A program made the translations under genes and the position numbers. A stretch of 64,000 nucleotides of DNA from Microtetraspora glauca (lineage in GTDB: Bacteria > Actinomycetota > Actinomycetes > Streptomycetales > Streptomycetaceae), in contig JOFO01000008.1 of the NCBI GenBank assembly GCA_000721275.1, forward strand, positions 304,970 to 368,969, in the 5' to 3' direction. This document shows, piece by piece, positions 30,960 to 40,236 of the stretch. Each line of letters starts with the position of its first letter. Position 1 is the stretch's first letter. Under the pieces are notes generated by a model. It was not told where the DNA came from. It did no database searches and was given only the letters and a program-made list of their open reading frames with translations.

Positions 30960-31766
30960 TCAGTCGATGAGGAAGCCCACCGCCAGCGCGCCGTTCAGCA
31001 GGGCGAGGAGGGCGCCGCCGATGAGCAGGACCGGGCCGGAGAGCGTGTTCGCGAACTGGGTGAACGGAGTGGACAGCACCAGCACGTCGGCCGGGTTCCC
31101 CGGCGGGTGGGCCACCGTGAGCGCGGGGCCGGCGTCGGGGTGCGAGAAGCAGCGGTAGTCGCCGGTCCCGTCCGGAAAGAAGTAGCCCCCCGGGGTCGTG
31201 GCCCGGACGGCGGTCACCGTGACGCCGCGCTCGGTCAGGAACCGCTCCCGCCGGGCGCGCACCGTCCCGTACGTGCCGCAGCAGAGGGACAGCCAGGCGA
31301 GCCCGCCGAGCGGGATCAGGAAGAAGAGCAGCTCCCCCTCGCCCAGCACGGCGGCGAGGACGCACAGGGCGACGAACACCAGGAACGAGCCGAGCACGCC
31401 CCGCCAGAACCGGCGGCGGAAGGTGCTCCACCAGGTCGGCGCCAGCGAGCGGATCAGCGCGAACGGGGTCCCGTCGACGTCGTCGCTGTCCGTCCGGTTC
31501 GCCAGGATCGCGTTGACCCCCTCGGCGAAGCGGACGGCGTCCGCCGCGTCCACGTCGTCGATCCGGTGGACGCGCGGGGTCGTCCCCGCCTTCGCCCGCA
31601 GCTCGATCAGGACCGAGCGTCCCTCGGCGCGTATCCGGCCGAGACCGTCGGGGGTGAAGGTGATCTGCTCGCGCGGAAGGTCCAGGACCAGGCCCAGGTC
31701 TTCGGCGGTCAGGACGGCCCCGCCCCGGCCGCGCAGCACCGGGAGGGAGGAGATGGGGTTCGGCAT
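30960..31766 (-). CDS. Uncharacterised two-TM protein
   Basis: A 268-aa protein. Residues 1-110 form a soluble domain ending in PRVHRIDDVDAADAVRFAEGVNAIL. Two adjacent hydrophobic helices follow (GVLGSFLVFVALCVLAAVLG; LLFFLIPLGGLAWLSLCCG), and a last hydrophobic stretch near the C-terminus (LLIGGALLALLNGALAVGFL). The soluble part resembles the next upstream gene product. TACGAT lies seven bases before this ATG; an ATG six bases earlier is possible. Confidence 0.78.
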   Translation of the reverse strand: MPNPISSLPVLRGRGGAVLTAEDLGLVLDLPREQITFTPDGLGRIRAEGRSVLIELRAKAGTTPRVHRIDDVDAADAVRFAEGVNAILANRTDSDDVDGTPFALIRSLAPTWWSTFRRRFWRGVLGSFLVFVALCVLAAVLGEGELLFFLIPLGGLAWLSLCCGTYGTVRARRERFLTERGVTVTAVRATTPGGYFFPDGTGDYRCFSHPDAGPALTVAHPPGNPADVLVLSTPFTQFANTLSGPVLLIGGALLALLNGALAVGFLID

Positions 31767-31798
31767 GGGCATGATCGTAGAGTCGGCCGCCGCCCCGG

Positions 31799-32206
31799 TC
31801 AGCCCCTCGGGCCGCCGTCCCCCCGGCCCCTGCGGGGGAGGAGCGCGGCGAGGGCCGCGGCGATCCCCGGACGGCGGGGCCGGGGCGGCTCCGCGGGGCG
31901 GGGCGCGCTGGTCGTGACCAGGGCGGCGCCGTCGGGCGCGGGGACGGCGGGGAGGGCGGCGGTCACGGCGTCCGCGAAGGCGAGCGCGGCGGCCTCGTCG
32001 ACGCCGGTGACCCGGTAGATCGTCGGCTCGTGGGTGCCGGAGGCCGTCAGCACGATCGCGATGGACGGCCCCTCGGCGTGCACGAACGAGATCGCCGGCA
32101 GCGGTATGTGGTGTTCCTTGCCGGGGCGGCGCAGGGTCACCGGGCCGCCCGCGAAGTGGAGAACCGATTCGCCACCGTGCAGGACCAGAGAGGGGGTGGC
32201 CGTCAT
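31799..32206 (-). CDS. Uncharacterised small protein related to its downstream neighbour
   Basis: A 135-aa protein: LHFAGGPVTLRRPGKEHHIPLPAISFVHAEG, then SIAIVLTASGTHEPTIYRVTGVD and AAALAFADAVTAALP, ending in a Pro/Arg-rich tail. The middle matches the soluble domain of the protein at 30960 in pattern (SVLIEL..., RIDDVD, FAEGVNAIL), so the two are probably paralogous and may share a PH-like or DUF4429-like fold. GAGGAA precedes the ATG. Confidence 0.72.
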   Translation of the reverse strand: MTATPSLVLHGGESVLHFAGGPVTLRRPGKEHHIPLPAISFVHAEGPSIAIVLTASGTHEPTIYRVTGVDEAAALAFADAVTAALPAVPAPDGAALVTTSAPRPAEPPRPRRPGIAAALAALLPRRGRGDGGPRG

Positions 32207-32852
32207 CGTCCGTGTTCCTCCGCCGCCGCGCCGTCGGTCGGACCCGGGGCGCCGCCGGGCGACGGGACGGCGCTCCCGCCGATCGTAGGGGTACGGACCG
32301 CCCCGCACCACGTCCGGGGCGCCCGGCGCGGCGCGCGCCCCGGCGTGCGCCGGAGCGAAGGCGGGGGCGAACGTGAGGCGAAAGCGGGGGCGGACGCGCG
32401 GGCGGACCCCGCGGCCCCGGGAACAATTCCGCACCCACCCCGGCACGGCCGTTCGACTTTCCCCCGGATTTACGGGACTTCACCGGGCGCCGAATTCCGC
32501 GCGCGGGCGGGTCCGGGGCCGGTGGCGTGCGGGAACGCCCGAACTCCCCTGGGCGGCCCCGCGATTCCGCGGCACGCGGATCAGCCGGGAGCGGGGAGGC
32601 GGGAAATGGATTCGGAAAGGCATACGTTGGTGAGGAAGACACCAGGAGAGAACGACCACGGGGGAAGTCGGAGCGGTACGGCACACGGAGCCGGAAATGC
32701 GCGGGAACGGCGGCGGGAATGCCCGCCCGCCCGGGACCCGGCGTCCGGCCCCGGGCCCCGCCCTCCCCGCGGCCGCTCGTTCGCACAGGGACACCGCACG
32801 GCGGACCCGCCCGGCACAGCCGGGCCCGGACCGCCGGGGAGGAGGGCCGGTC
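32207..32852. other. 646-base region without a convincing gene
   Basis: Several reading frames are open because of high GC, but codon use is poor. One frame from ATG 32606 has a GGGAGG site yet uses many codons that are rare here (GAT, AGG, CAT, TTG, ACA, CCA) and stays open into recO, so I do not call it. Promoters for the divergent genes on either side must lie here. Confidence 0.5.
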
Positions 32853-33068
32853 ATGACACTGCCGATCGGGGCGTACGTCGTGGAGATCAGCACCGGACGG
32901 GTCGCGAGGGTGATGGGCCACCAGGGCCCCTACGTCCAGATCCGCCCGCTCGGCGGCGGTCGCGAGTGGGACGTGCCGCCCGAGGAACTCCGCGAGGCCA
33001 CCTCCACCGAGCGCCTCCGCGCCGCCACGGCCCACGCCAACGCCCGAAGCCGCGGCGAAGTCCCCTGA
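32853..33068 (+). CDS. Small conserved-type hypothetical protein
   Basis: A 71-aa acidic/basic soluble protein (LPIGAYVVEISTGRVARVMG; EWDVPPEELREAT). The beginning looks like a small beta-barrel. GGGGAGGAGGG lies shortly before the ATG. No function assigned. Followed by about 240 bases of Pro-rich, C-rich sequence before recO. Confidence 0.72.
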   Translation: MTLPIGAYVVEISTGRVARVMGHQGPYVQIRPLGGGREWDVPPEELREATSTERLRAATAHANARSRGEVP

Positions 33069-33307
33069 CCCCCGGGGCCGGCCCCCGTCCCCCGTTCCCC
33101 CTCGCGCCTCCGCACCCCCGGTCCCCCGACCTCACCCCTGGCCCTCCGGCCCGCCACCGGCCCCTTCGCCTCAGCCCCCGCCCGCCCTCGGCCCCGGCCC
33201 GGCCCCCGAACCCGGACCCCTGGGCCCATGCGCCCCCGGCCCCGCCCCAGGGGCGTCCAGGGCCCGGGCGGGTCGGCGGAGGGTGGGCGTGCGGGAGAAT
33301 GGGGGGC

Positions 33308-34057
33308 ATGAGTCTGTTCCGCGACGACGGCATCGTGCTGCGCACCCAGAAGCTGGGGGAAGCGGACCGCATCATCACGATCCTGACCCGCGGGCACGGA
33401 CGGGTGCGGGCCGTCGCGCGCGGGGTGCGGCGGACCAAGTCGAAGTTCGGGGCACGGCTCGAACCGTTCTCCCACGTGGACGTGCAGTTCTTCGCCCGCG
33501 GCAGCGAGCTGGTCGGCCGCGGCCTGCCGCTCTGCACCCAGAGCGAGACCATCGCGGCGTACGGCGGCGGCATCGTCACCGACTACGCCCGCTACACCGC
33601 CGGCACCGCCATGCTGGAGACGGCCGAGCGCTTCACCGACCACGAGGGCGAGCCGGCCGTGCAGCAGTACCTGCTGCTCGTCGGCGGGCTGCGGACCCTC
33701 GCCCGCGGCGAGCACGCCCCCCACCTGATCCTCGACGCCTTCCTGCTCCGCTCCCTCGCCGTCAACGGCTACGCGCCGTCCTTCTCGGACTGCGCCCGCT
33801 GCGGACTCGACGGGCCGAACCGGTTCTTCTCGGTCGCGGCGGGCGGCGTCATCTGCGGCGACTGCCGGGTGCCCGGCAGCGTCGTACCCTCGGCGGAGGC
33901 CATCGGCCTGCTCAGCGCGCTGCTCACCGGCGACTGGGCGACGGCGGACGCGTGCGAGCCCCGTCACGTCAGGGAGGGCAGCGGGCTCGTGTCCGCCTAT
34001 CTGCACTGGCACCTGGAGCGCGGCCTGCGCTCCCTGCGGTACGTAGAGAAGAGCTAG
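33308..34057 (+). CDS. recO: DNA repair protein RecO
   Basis: A 249-aa RecFOR-pathway protein that loads RecA on SSB-coated DNA. An N-terminal OB fold (LFRDDGIVLRTQKLGEADRI) and a C-terminal helical domain with a Cys4 zinc site (CARCG...CGDC) are visible. GAGAAT lies seven bases before the ATG. uppS follows after 12 bases, the order also seen in Mycobacterium. Confidence 0.95.
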   Translation: MSLFRDDGIVLRTQKLGEADRIITILTRGHGRVRAVARGVRRTKSKFGARLEPFSHVDVQFFARGSELVGRGLPLCTQSETIAAYGGGIVTDYARYTAGTAMLETAERFTDHEGEPAVQQYLLLVGGLRTLARGEHAPHLILDAFLLRSLAVNGYAPSFSDCARCGLDGPNRFFSVAAGGVICGDCRVPGSVVPSAEAIGLLSALLTGDWATADACEPRHVREGSGLVSAYLHWHLERGLRSLRYVEKS

Positions 34058-34069
34058 GAGATCCATCGC

Positions 34070-34894
34070 ATGGCCATCGCACGACTCCTCGGGCGCCAGC
34101 GCCGGGAGTACAGGACCCCCGAGCCGCACCCGTCCGGCGCCCGGCCGCCGAAGCTCCAGCCGGAGCTCGTGCCGCAGCACGTCGCGATCGTCATGGACGG
34201 CAACGGCCGCTGGGCGAAGGAGCGCGGGCTGCCGCGCACCGAGGGCCACAAGGTCGGCGCCGAGCAGGTCCTCGACGTGCTCCAGGGCGCGATCGAGATG
34301 GGCGTCGGCGCGATCTCGCTCTACGCCTTCTCCACCGAGAACTGGAAGCGCTCCCCCGAGGAGGTGCGCTTCCTGATGAACTTCAACCGCGACTTCATCC
34401 GCAAGACCCGCGACCAGCTCGACGAGCTCGGCGTCCGGGTCCGCTGGGTGGGCCGCATGCCGAAGCTGTGGAAGTCGGTCGCCAAGGAGCTCCAGGTCGC
34501 CCAGGAGCAGACCAAGGACAACACGAAGCTGACGCTGTACTTCTGCATGAACTACGGCGGGCGCGCCGAGCTCACGGACGCGGCGCAGGCGCTCGCCGAG
34601 GACGTGAAGGCGGGCCGGCTCGACCCGGCGAAGATCACCGAGAAGACGATCCAGAAGTACCTGTACTACCCGGACATGCCGGACGTCGACCTGTTCCTGC
34701 GGCCCAGCGGCGAGCAGCGCACCTCCAACTACCTGATCTGGCAGAGCGCGTACGCCGAGCTGGTCTTCCAGGACGTGCTGTGGCCCGACTTCGACCGCCG
34801 CGACCTGTGGCGCGCGTGCGTGGAGTTCGCCCAGCGCGACCGCCGCTTCGGCGGCGTCGACCCGGCGGACCTCGCCGTGCTCGACAAGGCGTGA
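34070..34894 (+). CDS. uppS: Isoprenyl diphosphate synthase UppS
   Basis: A 274-aa cis-prenyltransferase that makes the long-chain isoprenyl diphosphate lipid carrier for cell-wall synthesis. [20 protein letters not shown] holds the catalytic Asp, [13 protein letters not shown] follows, and [15 protein letters not shown] is the C-terminal signature. Product length (C50 or C55) is not readable from sequence. Confidence 0.96.
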   Translation: MAIARLLGRQRREYRTPEPHPSGARPPKLQPELVPQHVAIVMDGNGRWAKERGLPRTEGHKVGAEQVLDVLQGAIEMGVGAISLYAFSTENWKRSPEEVRFLMNFNRDFIRKTRDQLDELGVRVRWVGRMPKLWKSVAKELQVAQEQTKDNTKLTLYFCMNYGGRAELTDAAQALAEDVKAGRLDPAKITEKTIQKYLYYPDMPDVDLFLRPSGEQRTSNYLIWQSAYAELVFQDVLWPDFDRRDLWRACVEFAQRDRRFGGVDPADLAVLDKA

Positions 34895-34956
34895 CCTGAC
34901 AGACACGGGGGCCCGCACCGGACGATCCGGTGCGGGCCCCTCGGGTATGTCAGGTC
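34894..34956. terminator. Large bidirectional terminator between uppS and zur
   Basis: The core stem has arms GGGGCCCGCACCGGA and TCCGGTGCGGGCCCC with loop CGA. An outer pair CCTGACA/TGTCAGG extends the structure, which reaches the zur stop. Confidence 0.8.
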
Positions 34957-35365
34957 ACTTCGCCGCGCACTCCGCGCAGGTGCCGAAGATCTCGACGGTG
35001 TGCGCCACGTTCACGAAGCCGTGCTCGGCCGCGACCGCCTCGGCCCACTGCTCCACCATCGGCCCCTCGACCTCGACGGCCTTGCCGCAGGCGCGGCAGA
35101 CGAGGTGGTGGTGGTGGTCGTCGGACGCGCAGCGGCGGTAGACCGTCTCCCCGTCGCTGGTGCGCAGCGCGTCCACCTCGCCGGCGTCGGCCAGCGACTG
35201 GAGGGTGCGGTAGACGGTGGTCAGGCCGACGGAGTCGCCGCGGTGCTTGAGCATGTCGTGCAGCTCCTGGGCGCTGCGGAACTCGTCCACCTCGCTCAGC
35301 GCTGCCGCCACCGCGGCCCGCTGTTTCGTCGAGCGGCCGCGTACGGGGGGTCCTGCCGTCGCCAC
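34955..35365 (-). CDS. zur: Fur family zinc-responsive repressor Zur
   Basis: A 136-aa Fur-family regulator. The N-terminal winged helix includes LTTVYRTLQSLADAGEV, and the metal region has DDHHHHLVCRACGKAVEVEG and a final CAECAAK (structural zinc). Its place downstream of znuACB marks it as Zur. AAGGAGG five bases before the GTG fixes the start. It probably represses the znu operon through the sites at 38127-38163. Confidence 0.93.
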   Translation of the reverse strand: MATAGPPVRGRSTKQRAAVAAALSEVDEFRSAQELHDMLKHRGDSVGLTTVYRTLQSLADAGEVDALRTSDGETVYRRCASDDHHHHLVCRACGKAVEVEGPMVEQWAEAVAAEHGFVNVAHTVEIFGTCAECAAK

Positions 35366-35424
35366 GGGGGCCTCCTTGATGTATCCGTTGCCCCCGCCAT
35401 TCTGCCAGTACCCCCTGGGCCGGA

Positions 35425-36321
35425 TCAGACGTTGACGTCGTCCGTGGCCCGCCGGCTGCCCGGGACGCAGCGGGCGTCGCACTCCTCGCTGGCCCGCGCG
35501 TCGGCCTTCGCCCGCCGCTTGGCGAGCGGCGCGGCCAGCAGCGTCAGCAGGACGAAGACCCCGATCGCGTACAGGACGATCGTCGCGCCGGGCGGGACGT
35601 CCTGGTAGTACGAGGTGACCGTGCCGGCCAGGGTGACGGCGACGCCCGTCGCCACGGCGAGGACGAAGGTCGCCCGGAAGGACTTCGACAGCTGCTGGGC
35701 CGCCGCGACCGGGACCACCATCAGCGCGCTGACCAGCAGCAGGCCGACGACCCGCATGGCGACGGTGACGGTGACGGCGGCGGTGACGGCGATCAGCAGG
35801 TTGAGCATCCGCACCGGCAGGCCGGTGACGCGGGCGAACTCCTCGTCCTGGCTGACCGCGAAGAGCTGCCGGCGCAGGCCGACCGTGACCAGCACGACGA
35901 AGGCCGCGAGGACGCTGATGGCGGTGACGTCCTCGGCGGAGACCGTGGACAGCGAGCCGAAGAGGTACGAGCTGAGGTTGGCGTTGGAGCCGGTCGGCGC
36001 GAGGTTGATCAGCAGGACGCCGCCCGCCATGCCGCCGTAGAAGAGCAGCGCGAGCGCGAGGTCGCCGCGGGTCTTGCCGTACGCCCGGATCAGCTCCATC
36101 GCGACCGAGCCGGCGACGGCGACCAGGGTGGCCATCCAGACCGGGCTGGAGTTCAGCAGGAAGCCGAGGCCGACACCGGTCATGGCGACGTGCCCGATGC
36201 CGTCGCCCATGAGCGCCTGCCGGCGCTGGACGAGGTAGATGCCGACGGCGGGCGCGGTGATGCCGACGAGCACGGCCGCGAGCAGCGCCCGCTGCATGAA
36301 GGCGGGTTCGAGGAAGTCCAT
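35425..36321 (-). CDS. znuB: Zinc ABC transporter permease ZnuB
   Basis: A 298-aa ABC-3-type permease with about eight hydrophobic segments (LVGITAPAVGIYLVQRRQALMGDGIGHVAMTG is the family region, in parts). The C-terminal tail CDARCVPGSRRATDD is Cys-bearing and hydrophilic. It starts one base after the znuC stop. Confidence 0.94.
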   Translation of the reverse strand: MDFLEPAFMQRALLAAVLVGITAPAVGIYLVQRRQALMGDGIGHVAMTGVGLGFLLNSSPVWMATLVAVAGSVAMELIRAYGKTRGDLALALLFYGGMAGGVLLINLAPTGSNANLSSYLFGSLSTVSAEDVTAISVLAAFVVLVTVGLRRQLFAVSQDEEFARVTGLPVRMLNLLIAVTAAVTVTVAMRVVGLLLVSALMVVPVAAAQQLSKSFRATFVLAVATGVAVTLAGTVTSYYQDVPPGATIVLYAIGVFVLLTLLAAPLAKRRAKADARASEECDARCVPGSRRATDDVNV

Positions 36322-36322
36322 G

Positions 36323-37087
36323 TCAGGTCAGCAGTCCCGTGCGGAGCGGCTCGCCGGCCGCGTGCGGATGTACGTGGTCGTGGCCGGGCAGCGCGTGCTG
36401 GCCGAGCGCCTCGGGCGGCGGGCCGTCGTGGACGACGCAGCCGTCGCGCAGCACGATCGCCCGGTCGATGAGGGGCTCCAGGGGGCCCAGCTCGTGCAGG
36501 ACGAGAAGGACCGACGTCCCGCCGGCGACCTGCTCGCGCAGGGTCGAGGCGAGGACCTCCTGGCTGGCGAGGTCCACGCCGGCCATCGGCTCGTCCATGA
36601 TCAGCAGCTCGGGTTCGGAGGCGAGCGCGCGGGCGATGAGGACCCGCTGGTGCTGGCCGCCGGAGAGCGCGGAGACCGAGTCGCCGGCGCGGTCGGCGAG
36701 GCCGACCAGCTCCAGGGCCCGCTGGACGGCGGCCTTGTCGGCCTTGCCGGGCAGGCCGAAGCGGCGGCGGGCGAGCCGGCCGGAGGAGACGACCTCGCGG
36801 ACGGTGGCGGGCACGCCGGAGGCGGCGGTGGTGCGCTGGGGGACGTAGCCGACCCGGGCCCAGTCGCGGAACCGCCTCCGGTCGGTGCCGAACAGCTCGA
36901 TCGTGCCGCCGGTCAGCGGGACCTGGCCGATGATCGCGCGGATGGCGGTGGACTTGCCGGAGCCGTTGGCGCCGAGCAGGGCGGCGACCTCACCGCGGCG
37001 GACGGTGAGGTCGACGCCCCGGAGGACGGGGCGGGCGCCGAGGGCCGCCGTGGCTCCACGGACGGAAAGGACGGGCTCGTCGCTCAC
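36323..37087 (-). CDS. znuC: Zinc ABC transporter ATP-binding protein ZnuC
   Basis: A 254-aa ATPase: Walker A GANGSGKST, ABC signature LSGGQHQR, Walker B LLIMDEPMAG, H-loop VLHE. The C-terminus is His-rich (HALPGHDHVHPHAAG), which may bind zinc. The start was set at the GTG with AGGAGG five bases upstream; a GTG at 37117 overlapping the znuA stop is an alternative. Confidence 0.94.
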   Translation of the reverse strand: MSDEPVLSVRGATAALGARPVLRGVDLTVRRGEVAALLGANGSGKSTAIRAIIGQVPLTGGTIELFGTDRRRFRDWARVGYVPQRTTAASGVPATVREVVSSGRLARRRFGLPGKADKAAVQRALELVGLADRAGDSVSALSGGQHQRVLIARALASEPELLIMDEPMAGVDLASQEVLASTLREQVAGGTSVLLVLHELGPLEPLIDRAIVLRDGCVVHDGPPPEALGQHALPGHDHVHPHAAGEPLRTGLLT

Positions 37088-37113
37088 GGGTGCCTCCTGC
37101 GTGCGGGGGTGGA

Positions 37114-38127
37114 TCACTTGGCGCCGAGGGCCTTCTTCAGCGCGGCGAGGTTGGACCGCATGACCTCGATGTAGTCATCGCCCCGGGACGCGTCCGTGAT
37201 TCCCTCCAGCGGGTCGAGCACGTCGGTCTTCAGACCGGTGTCGGCGGCGAGGGTCTTCGCGGTCTTGTCGCTGGCGAGGGTCTCGAAGAAGACGGTGGTG
37301 ACCTTGTCGGCCTTCGCGACGTCCTGGAGCTCCTTGATGCGGGCGGGGCTCGGCTCGGACTCGGGGTCCATGCCGGAGATGCCCTCCTGGTCCAGGTGGT
37401 AGCGCTCGGCGAGGTAGCCGAAGGCGGAGTGGGTGGTGATGAAGGTGCGGGTGGCGGTGTTCTTCAGGCCGGTCTCGAACTCGGTGTCCAGCGCGCCGAG
37501 CTTCTTCACCAGGGCGTCGGTGTTCTTCTCGTAGTCCGCCGCGTGGTCCGGGTCGGCCTTGGCGAAGGCGGCGCCGACGCCCTTGGCGACCTCGGCGTAC
37601 TTCACGGGGTCGAGCCAGACGTGGGGGTCGTTCCCGGCCTCGGAGCCGTGGTCGTGGCCCTCGTGGGACTCCTCGGCGGCGTGCTCCTCGCCCGCGTGCT
37701 CCTCGCCGGCGTGGTCGTGGCCCTCGTGGCCTTCGCCGGCCCCGGTGCCGTGGGCTTCGAGGGTGGTGAGAGTGGCGGCGTCGACCGTGTGCGTGACGCC
37801 GGCCTGGGCGATGGCCTCGTCGACGGCGGGCTGGATGCCCTTGAGGTAGAGGAGCACGTCGGCGTCGGCGAGCTCGCCGATCTGCCGGGGCTTCAGCTCC
37901 AGGTCGTGGGGTTCGACGCCGGGCTTGGTGAGGGTCTGGACGGCCACGTGGCCGCCGCCTATCTGCTCTGCCAGGTACTGCATGGGGTAGAACGACGCGA
38001 TGACGTCCAGCTTGCCGTCCGCCTGGTCGGCGGCCGAGGAGCTTCCCCCGCAGGCGGAGAGGGTGACGAGGCCGAGGGTGACGGCTCCGGCGACGGCGGT
38101 GGTGGGTATCAGACGGCGTACGTTCAT
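37114..38127 (-). CDS. znuA: Zinc-binding lipoprotein ZnuA
   Basis: A 337-aa substrate-binding lipoprotein: lipobox LSAC with C26, metal ligands in PHDLELKP and THSAFGYLAERYHL, and a His/Glu-rich loop of about 40 residues (repeats of HAGEE and HEGHDHG) typical of zinc chaperoning. The start is taken at 38127 because the -10-like GAAAAT ends seven bases before it; ATGs at 38136 and 38145 lie within the operator. Confidence 0.93.
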   Translation of the reverse strand: MNVRRLIPTTAVAGAVTLGLVTLSACGGSSSAADQADGKLDVIASFYPMQYLAEQIGGGHVAVQTLTKPGVEPHDLELKPRQIGELADADVLLYLKGIQPAVDEAIAQAGVTHTVDAATLTTLEAHGTGAGEGHEGHDHAGEEHAGEEHAAEESHEGHDHGSEAGNDPHVWLDPVKYAEVAKGVGAAFAKADPDHAADYEKNTDALVKKLGALDTEFETGLKNTATRTFITTHSAFGYLAERYHLDQEGISGMDPESEPSPARIKELQDVAKADKVTTVFFETLASDKTAKTLAADTGLKTDVLDPLEGITDASRGDDYIEVMRSNLAALKKALGAK

Positions 38128-38163
38128 GACACTCATTTTCAACAAAAGTGGAAACGGTTGTCA
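38127..38163 (-). promoter_or_regulatory. znuA promoter with two Zur-box-like sites
   Basis: On the minus strand, TTGACA (38164-38159), 18 bases, then GAAAAT (38140-38135) predict a start at or next to the ATG. TGAAAATGAGTGTCA (38141-38127) matches the Zur-box form TGAAAATGATTTTCA at 13 of 15. A second, weaker site TGGAAACGGTTGTCA (plus strand) is at 38149-38163. Their centres are 22 bases apart, two helical turns. Confidence 0.72.
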
Positions 38164-38293
38164 ATTGCCTGAACTGTGGTACCGGCCACGCCCGCCCCGC
38201 CGGGAGCCGGCCGCCGAACCGATTTGATACGGGGGGTGCGGGCGCCGGTAACCTGTGGCATTCGCACTTCGTCGTCGTAATGAAGAGAGCACC

Positions 38294-39676
38294 GTGGCCG
38301 CCGACAAGATCGACACCATCGTCAGCCTGAGCAAGCGCCGTGGCTTCGTTTTCCCCTGCAGTGAGATCTACGGCGGTCAGCGCGCCGCCTGGGACTACGG
38401 GCACCTGGGCGTCGAGCTCAAGGAGAACATCAAGCGCCAGTGGTGGCGTTACATGGTCACCTCGCGCGAGGACGTCGTCGGCATCGACTCGTCGGTCATC
38501 CTGGCGACCGAGGTCTGGGAGGCCTCCGGTCACGTCGCGACCTTCACCGACCCCCTGACCGAGTGCACCTCCTGCCACAAGCGCTTCCGCGCCGACCACC
38601 TGGAGGAGGCGTACGAGGAGAAGCACGGCCGCCTCCCCGAGAACGGCCTCGCCGACCTCAACTGCCCCAACTGCGGCAACAAGGGCACCTTCACCGAGCC
38701 CAAGAACTTCTCCGGCCTGCTCTCCACCCACCTCGGCCCGACCCAGGACTCCGGCTCCATCGCCTACCTGCGTCCCGAGACCGCCCAGGGCATCTTCACC
38801 AACTTCGCCCAGGTGCAGACGACCGCGCGCAAGAAGCCCCCGTTCGGCATCGCGCAGATGGGCAAGTCCTTCCGGAACGAGATCACTCCGGGCAACTTCA
38901 TCTTCCGGACCCGCGAGTTCGAGCAGATGGAGATGGAGTTCTTCGTCAAGCCGGGCGAGGACGAGCAGTGGCAGGAGTACTGGATGCAGCAGCGCTGGAA
39001 CTGGTACACCGGCCTCGGCCTGCGCGAGGAGAACATGCGCTGGTACGAGCACCCGCAGGAGAAGCTCTCCCACTACTCGAAGCGCACCGCCGACATCGAG
39101 TACCGCTTCCAGTTCGGCGGCAGCGAGTGGGGTGAGCTGGAGGGCGTCGCCAACCGCACCGACTACGACCTCTCCGCGCACGCCAAGGCGTCCGGCGCCA
39201 ACCTGATGTTCCACGAGCAGGAGAGCGGCGAGCGCTACACGCCGTACGTCATCGAGCCCGCCGCCGGCGTCGGCCGCACCATGCTCGCCTTCATGCTCGA
39301 CGCGTACACCGAGGACGAGGCCCCCAACGCCAAGGGCGTCATGGAGAAGCGCGTCGTCATGCGCCTCGACCACCGCCTGGCCCCGGTCAAGGCCGCGGTG
39401 CTGCCGCTCTCCCGCAACCCGCAGCTCTCCCCGAAGGCCAAGGGCCTCGCGGCGGACCTGCGGCAGAACTGGAACATCGACTTCGACGACGCCGGCGCCA
39501 TCGGCCGCCGCTACCGCCGCCAGGACGAGATCGGCACCCCGTTCTGCATCACCGTCGACTTCGACACCCTCGACGACAACGCCGTGACCGTCCGCGAGCG
39601 CGACACCATGAAGCAGGAGCGCGTCTCCCTGGACCAGATCCAGGGCTACCTGGCCGCCCGCCTGATCGGCTGCTGA
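38294..39676 (+). CDS. glyS: Glycyl-tRNA synthetase (dimeric type)
   Basis: A 460-aa class II synthetase of the alpha2 type. Visible are motif-1 region [16 protein letters not shown], zinc-type cysteines CTSCHKRF and CPNCGN, motif 2 [21 protein letters not shown] and motif 3 near [10 protein letters not shown]. The GTG start gives [17 protein letters not shown]. Divergent from znuA, as in M. tuberculosis where glyS lies beside the zinc regulators. Confidence 0.96.
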   Translation: MAADKIDTIVSLSKRRGFVFPCSEIYGGQRAAWDYGHLGVELKENIKRQWWRYMVTSREDVVGIDSSVILATEVWEASGHVATFTDPLTECTSCHKRFRADHLEEAYEEKHGRLPENGLADLNCPNCGNKGTFTEPKNFSGLLSTHLGPTQDSGSIAYLRPETAQGIFTNFAQVQTTARKKPPFGIAQMGKSFRNEITPGNFIFRTREFEQMEMEFFVKPGEDEQWQEYWMQQRWNWYTGLGLREENMRWYEHPQEKLSHYSKRTADIEYRFQFGGSEWGELEGVANRTDYDLSAHAKASGANLMFHEQESGERYTPYVIEPAAGVGRTMLAFMLDAYTEDEAPNAKGVMEKRVVMRLDHRLAPVKAAVLPLSRNPQLSPKAKGLAADLRQNWNIDFDDAGAIGRRYRRQDEIGTPFCITVDFDTLDDNAVTVRERDTMKQERVSLDQIQGYLAARLIGC

Positions 39677-39697
39677 CCCGGACCCGCGCGTACGGCG

Positions 39698-39731
39698 GAG
39701 CCCCCGGTCCCGAGAGCGGGACCGGGGGCTC
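39698..39731 (+). terminator. Terminator after glyS
   Basis: 14-bp perfect stem, arms GAGCCCCCGGTCCC and GGGACCGGGGGCTC, six-base loop. Confidence 0.75.
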
Positions 39732-39783
39732 TCCCGTGCCCCGGGCCGGAAAAAACCGGATGCCCCGGGCCCGGCCGCCCCGC

Positions 39784-39826
39784 TAGCGTGCGGGGCATGC
39801 ACGCACACCTCCCGATCTACGAGTGA
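39784..39826 (+). CDS. Possible leaderless nine-residue peptide MHAHLPIYE
   Basis: TAGCGT (39784-39789) lies seven bases before ATG 39797, which opens a nine-codon frame ending at 39826. The next gene starts 64 bases later with its own ribosome-binding site. This may be a leader peptide, or the ATG may only mark the transcription start. The coordinates here include the -10 element; the reading frame itself is 39797-39826. Confidence 0.4.
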
Positions 39827-39890
39827 GAGCGGTGCCGCTCCGGCGGACCACCGACGACCCACCGCACACCTCACCGAAGGGGAGAACCCC

Positions 39891-40145
39891 ATGGCCAAGG
39901 GCCGCAACAACCTTCTCGGCGTCGGCGGACAGCGCAAGAAGCTGTCCCGCGCCGACCAGCAGGGCGCGCAGCGCGACCGCGCCGCCGACCGCCGCACGGC
40001 GGAGGAGAAGAAGCAGGACCTCCTGAAGAAGATGCGCGAGCGCAGCCGGAGCGCGGAAAGCGGTGACAGCGCGGACACCGCTGCCACCGCAGACAGCGCC
40101 GCCGGCGCTGCCACCGCTGACTCCGCAGGCACCTCCGCGGAGTAG
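39891..40145 (+). CDS. DUF6243 family protein
   Basis: An 84-aa very basic then low-complexity protein. MAKGRNNLLGVGGQRKKLSR is the family signature of DUF6243, small proteins common in Streptomyces with no known role. The C-terminal third is an Ala/Asp/Ser/Thr-rich tail (GDSADTAATADSAAG). GGGGAG precedes the ATG by seven bases. Confidence 0.85.
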   Translation: MAKGRNNLLGVGGQRKKLSRADQQGAQRDRAADRRTAEEKKQDLLKKMRERSRSAESGDSADTAATADSAAGAATADSAGTSAE

Positions 40146-40154
40146 GACCCGGGG

Positions 40155-40194
40155 CGAAGGGCCCGGGCCGCCCATGCGCGGCCCGGGCCCTTCG
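40155..40194. terminator. Terminator between DUF6243 and the convergent MFS gene
   Basis: 17-bp perfect stem, arms CGAAGGGCCCGGGCCGC and GCGGCCCGGGCCCTTCG, six-base loop. Convergent genes on both sides. Confidence 0.82.
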
Positions 40195-40236
40195 TCGTAC
40201 CCCCGGCCCGCCGCCCCACGCGGCCGGCCGGGCCCC

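Noticed and set aside
32606-33307. Open frame leading into recO, with a good ribosome-binding site at its ATG
   Set aside because: Codon use is unlike real genes here and RecO does not have such an N-terminal extension.
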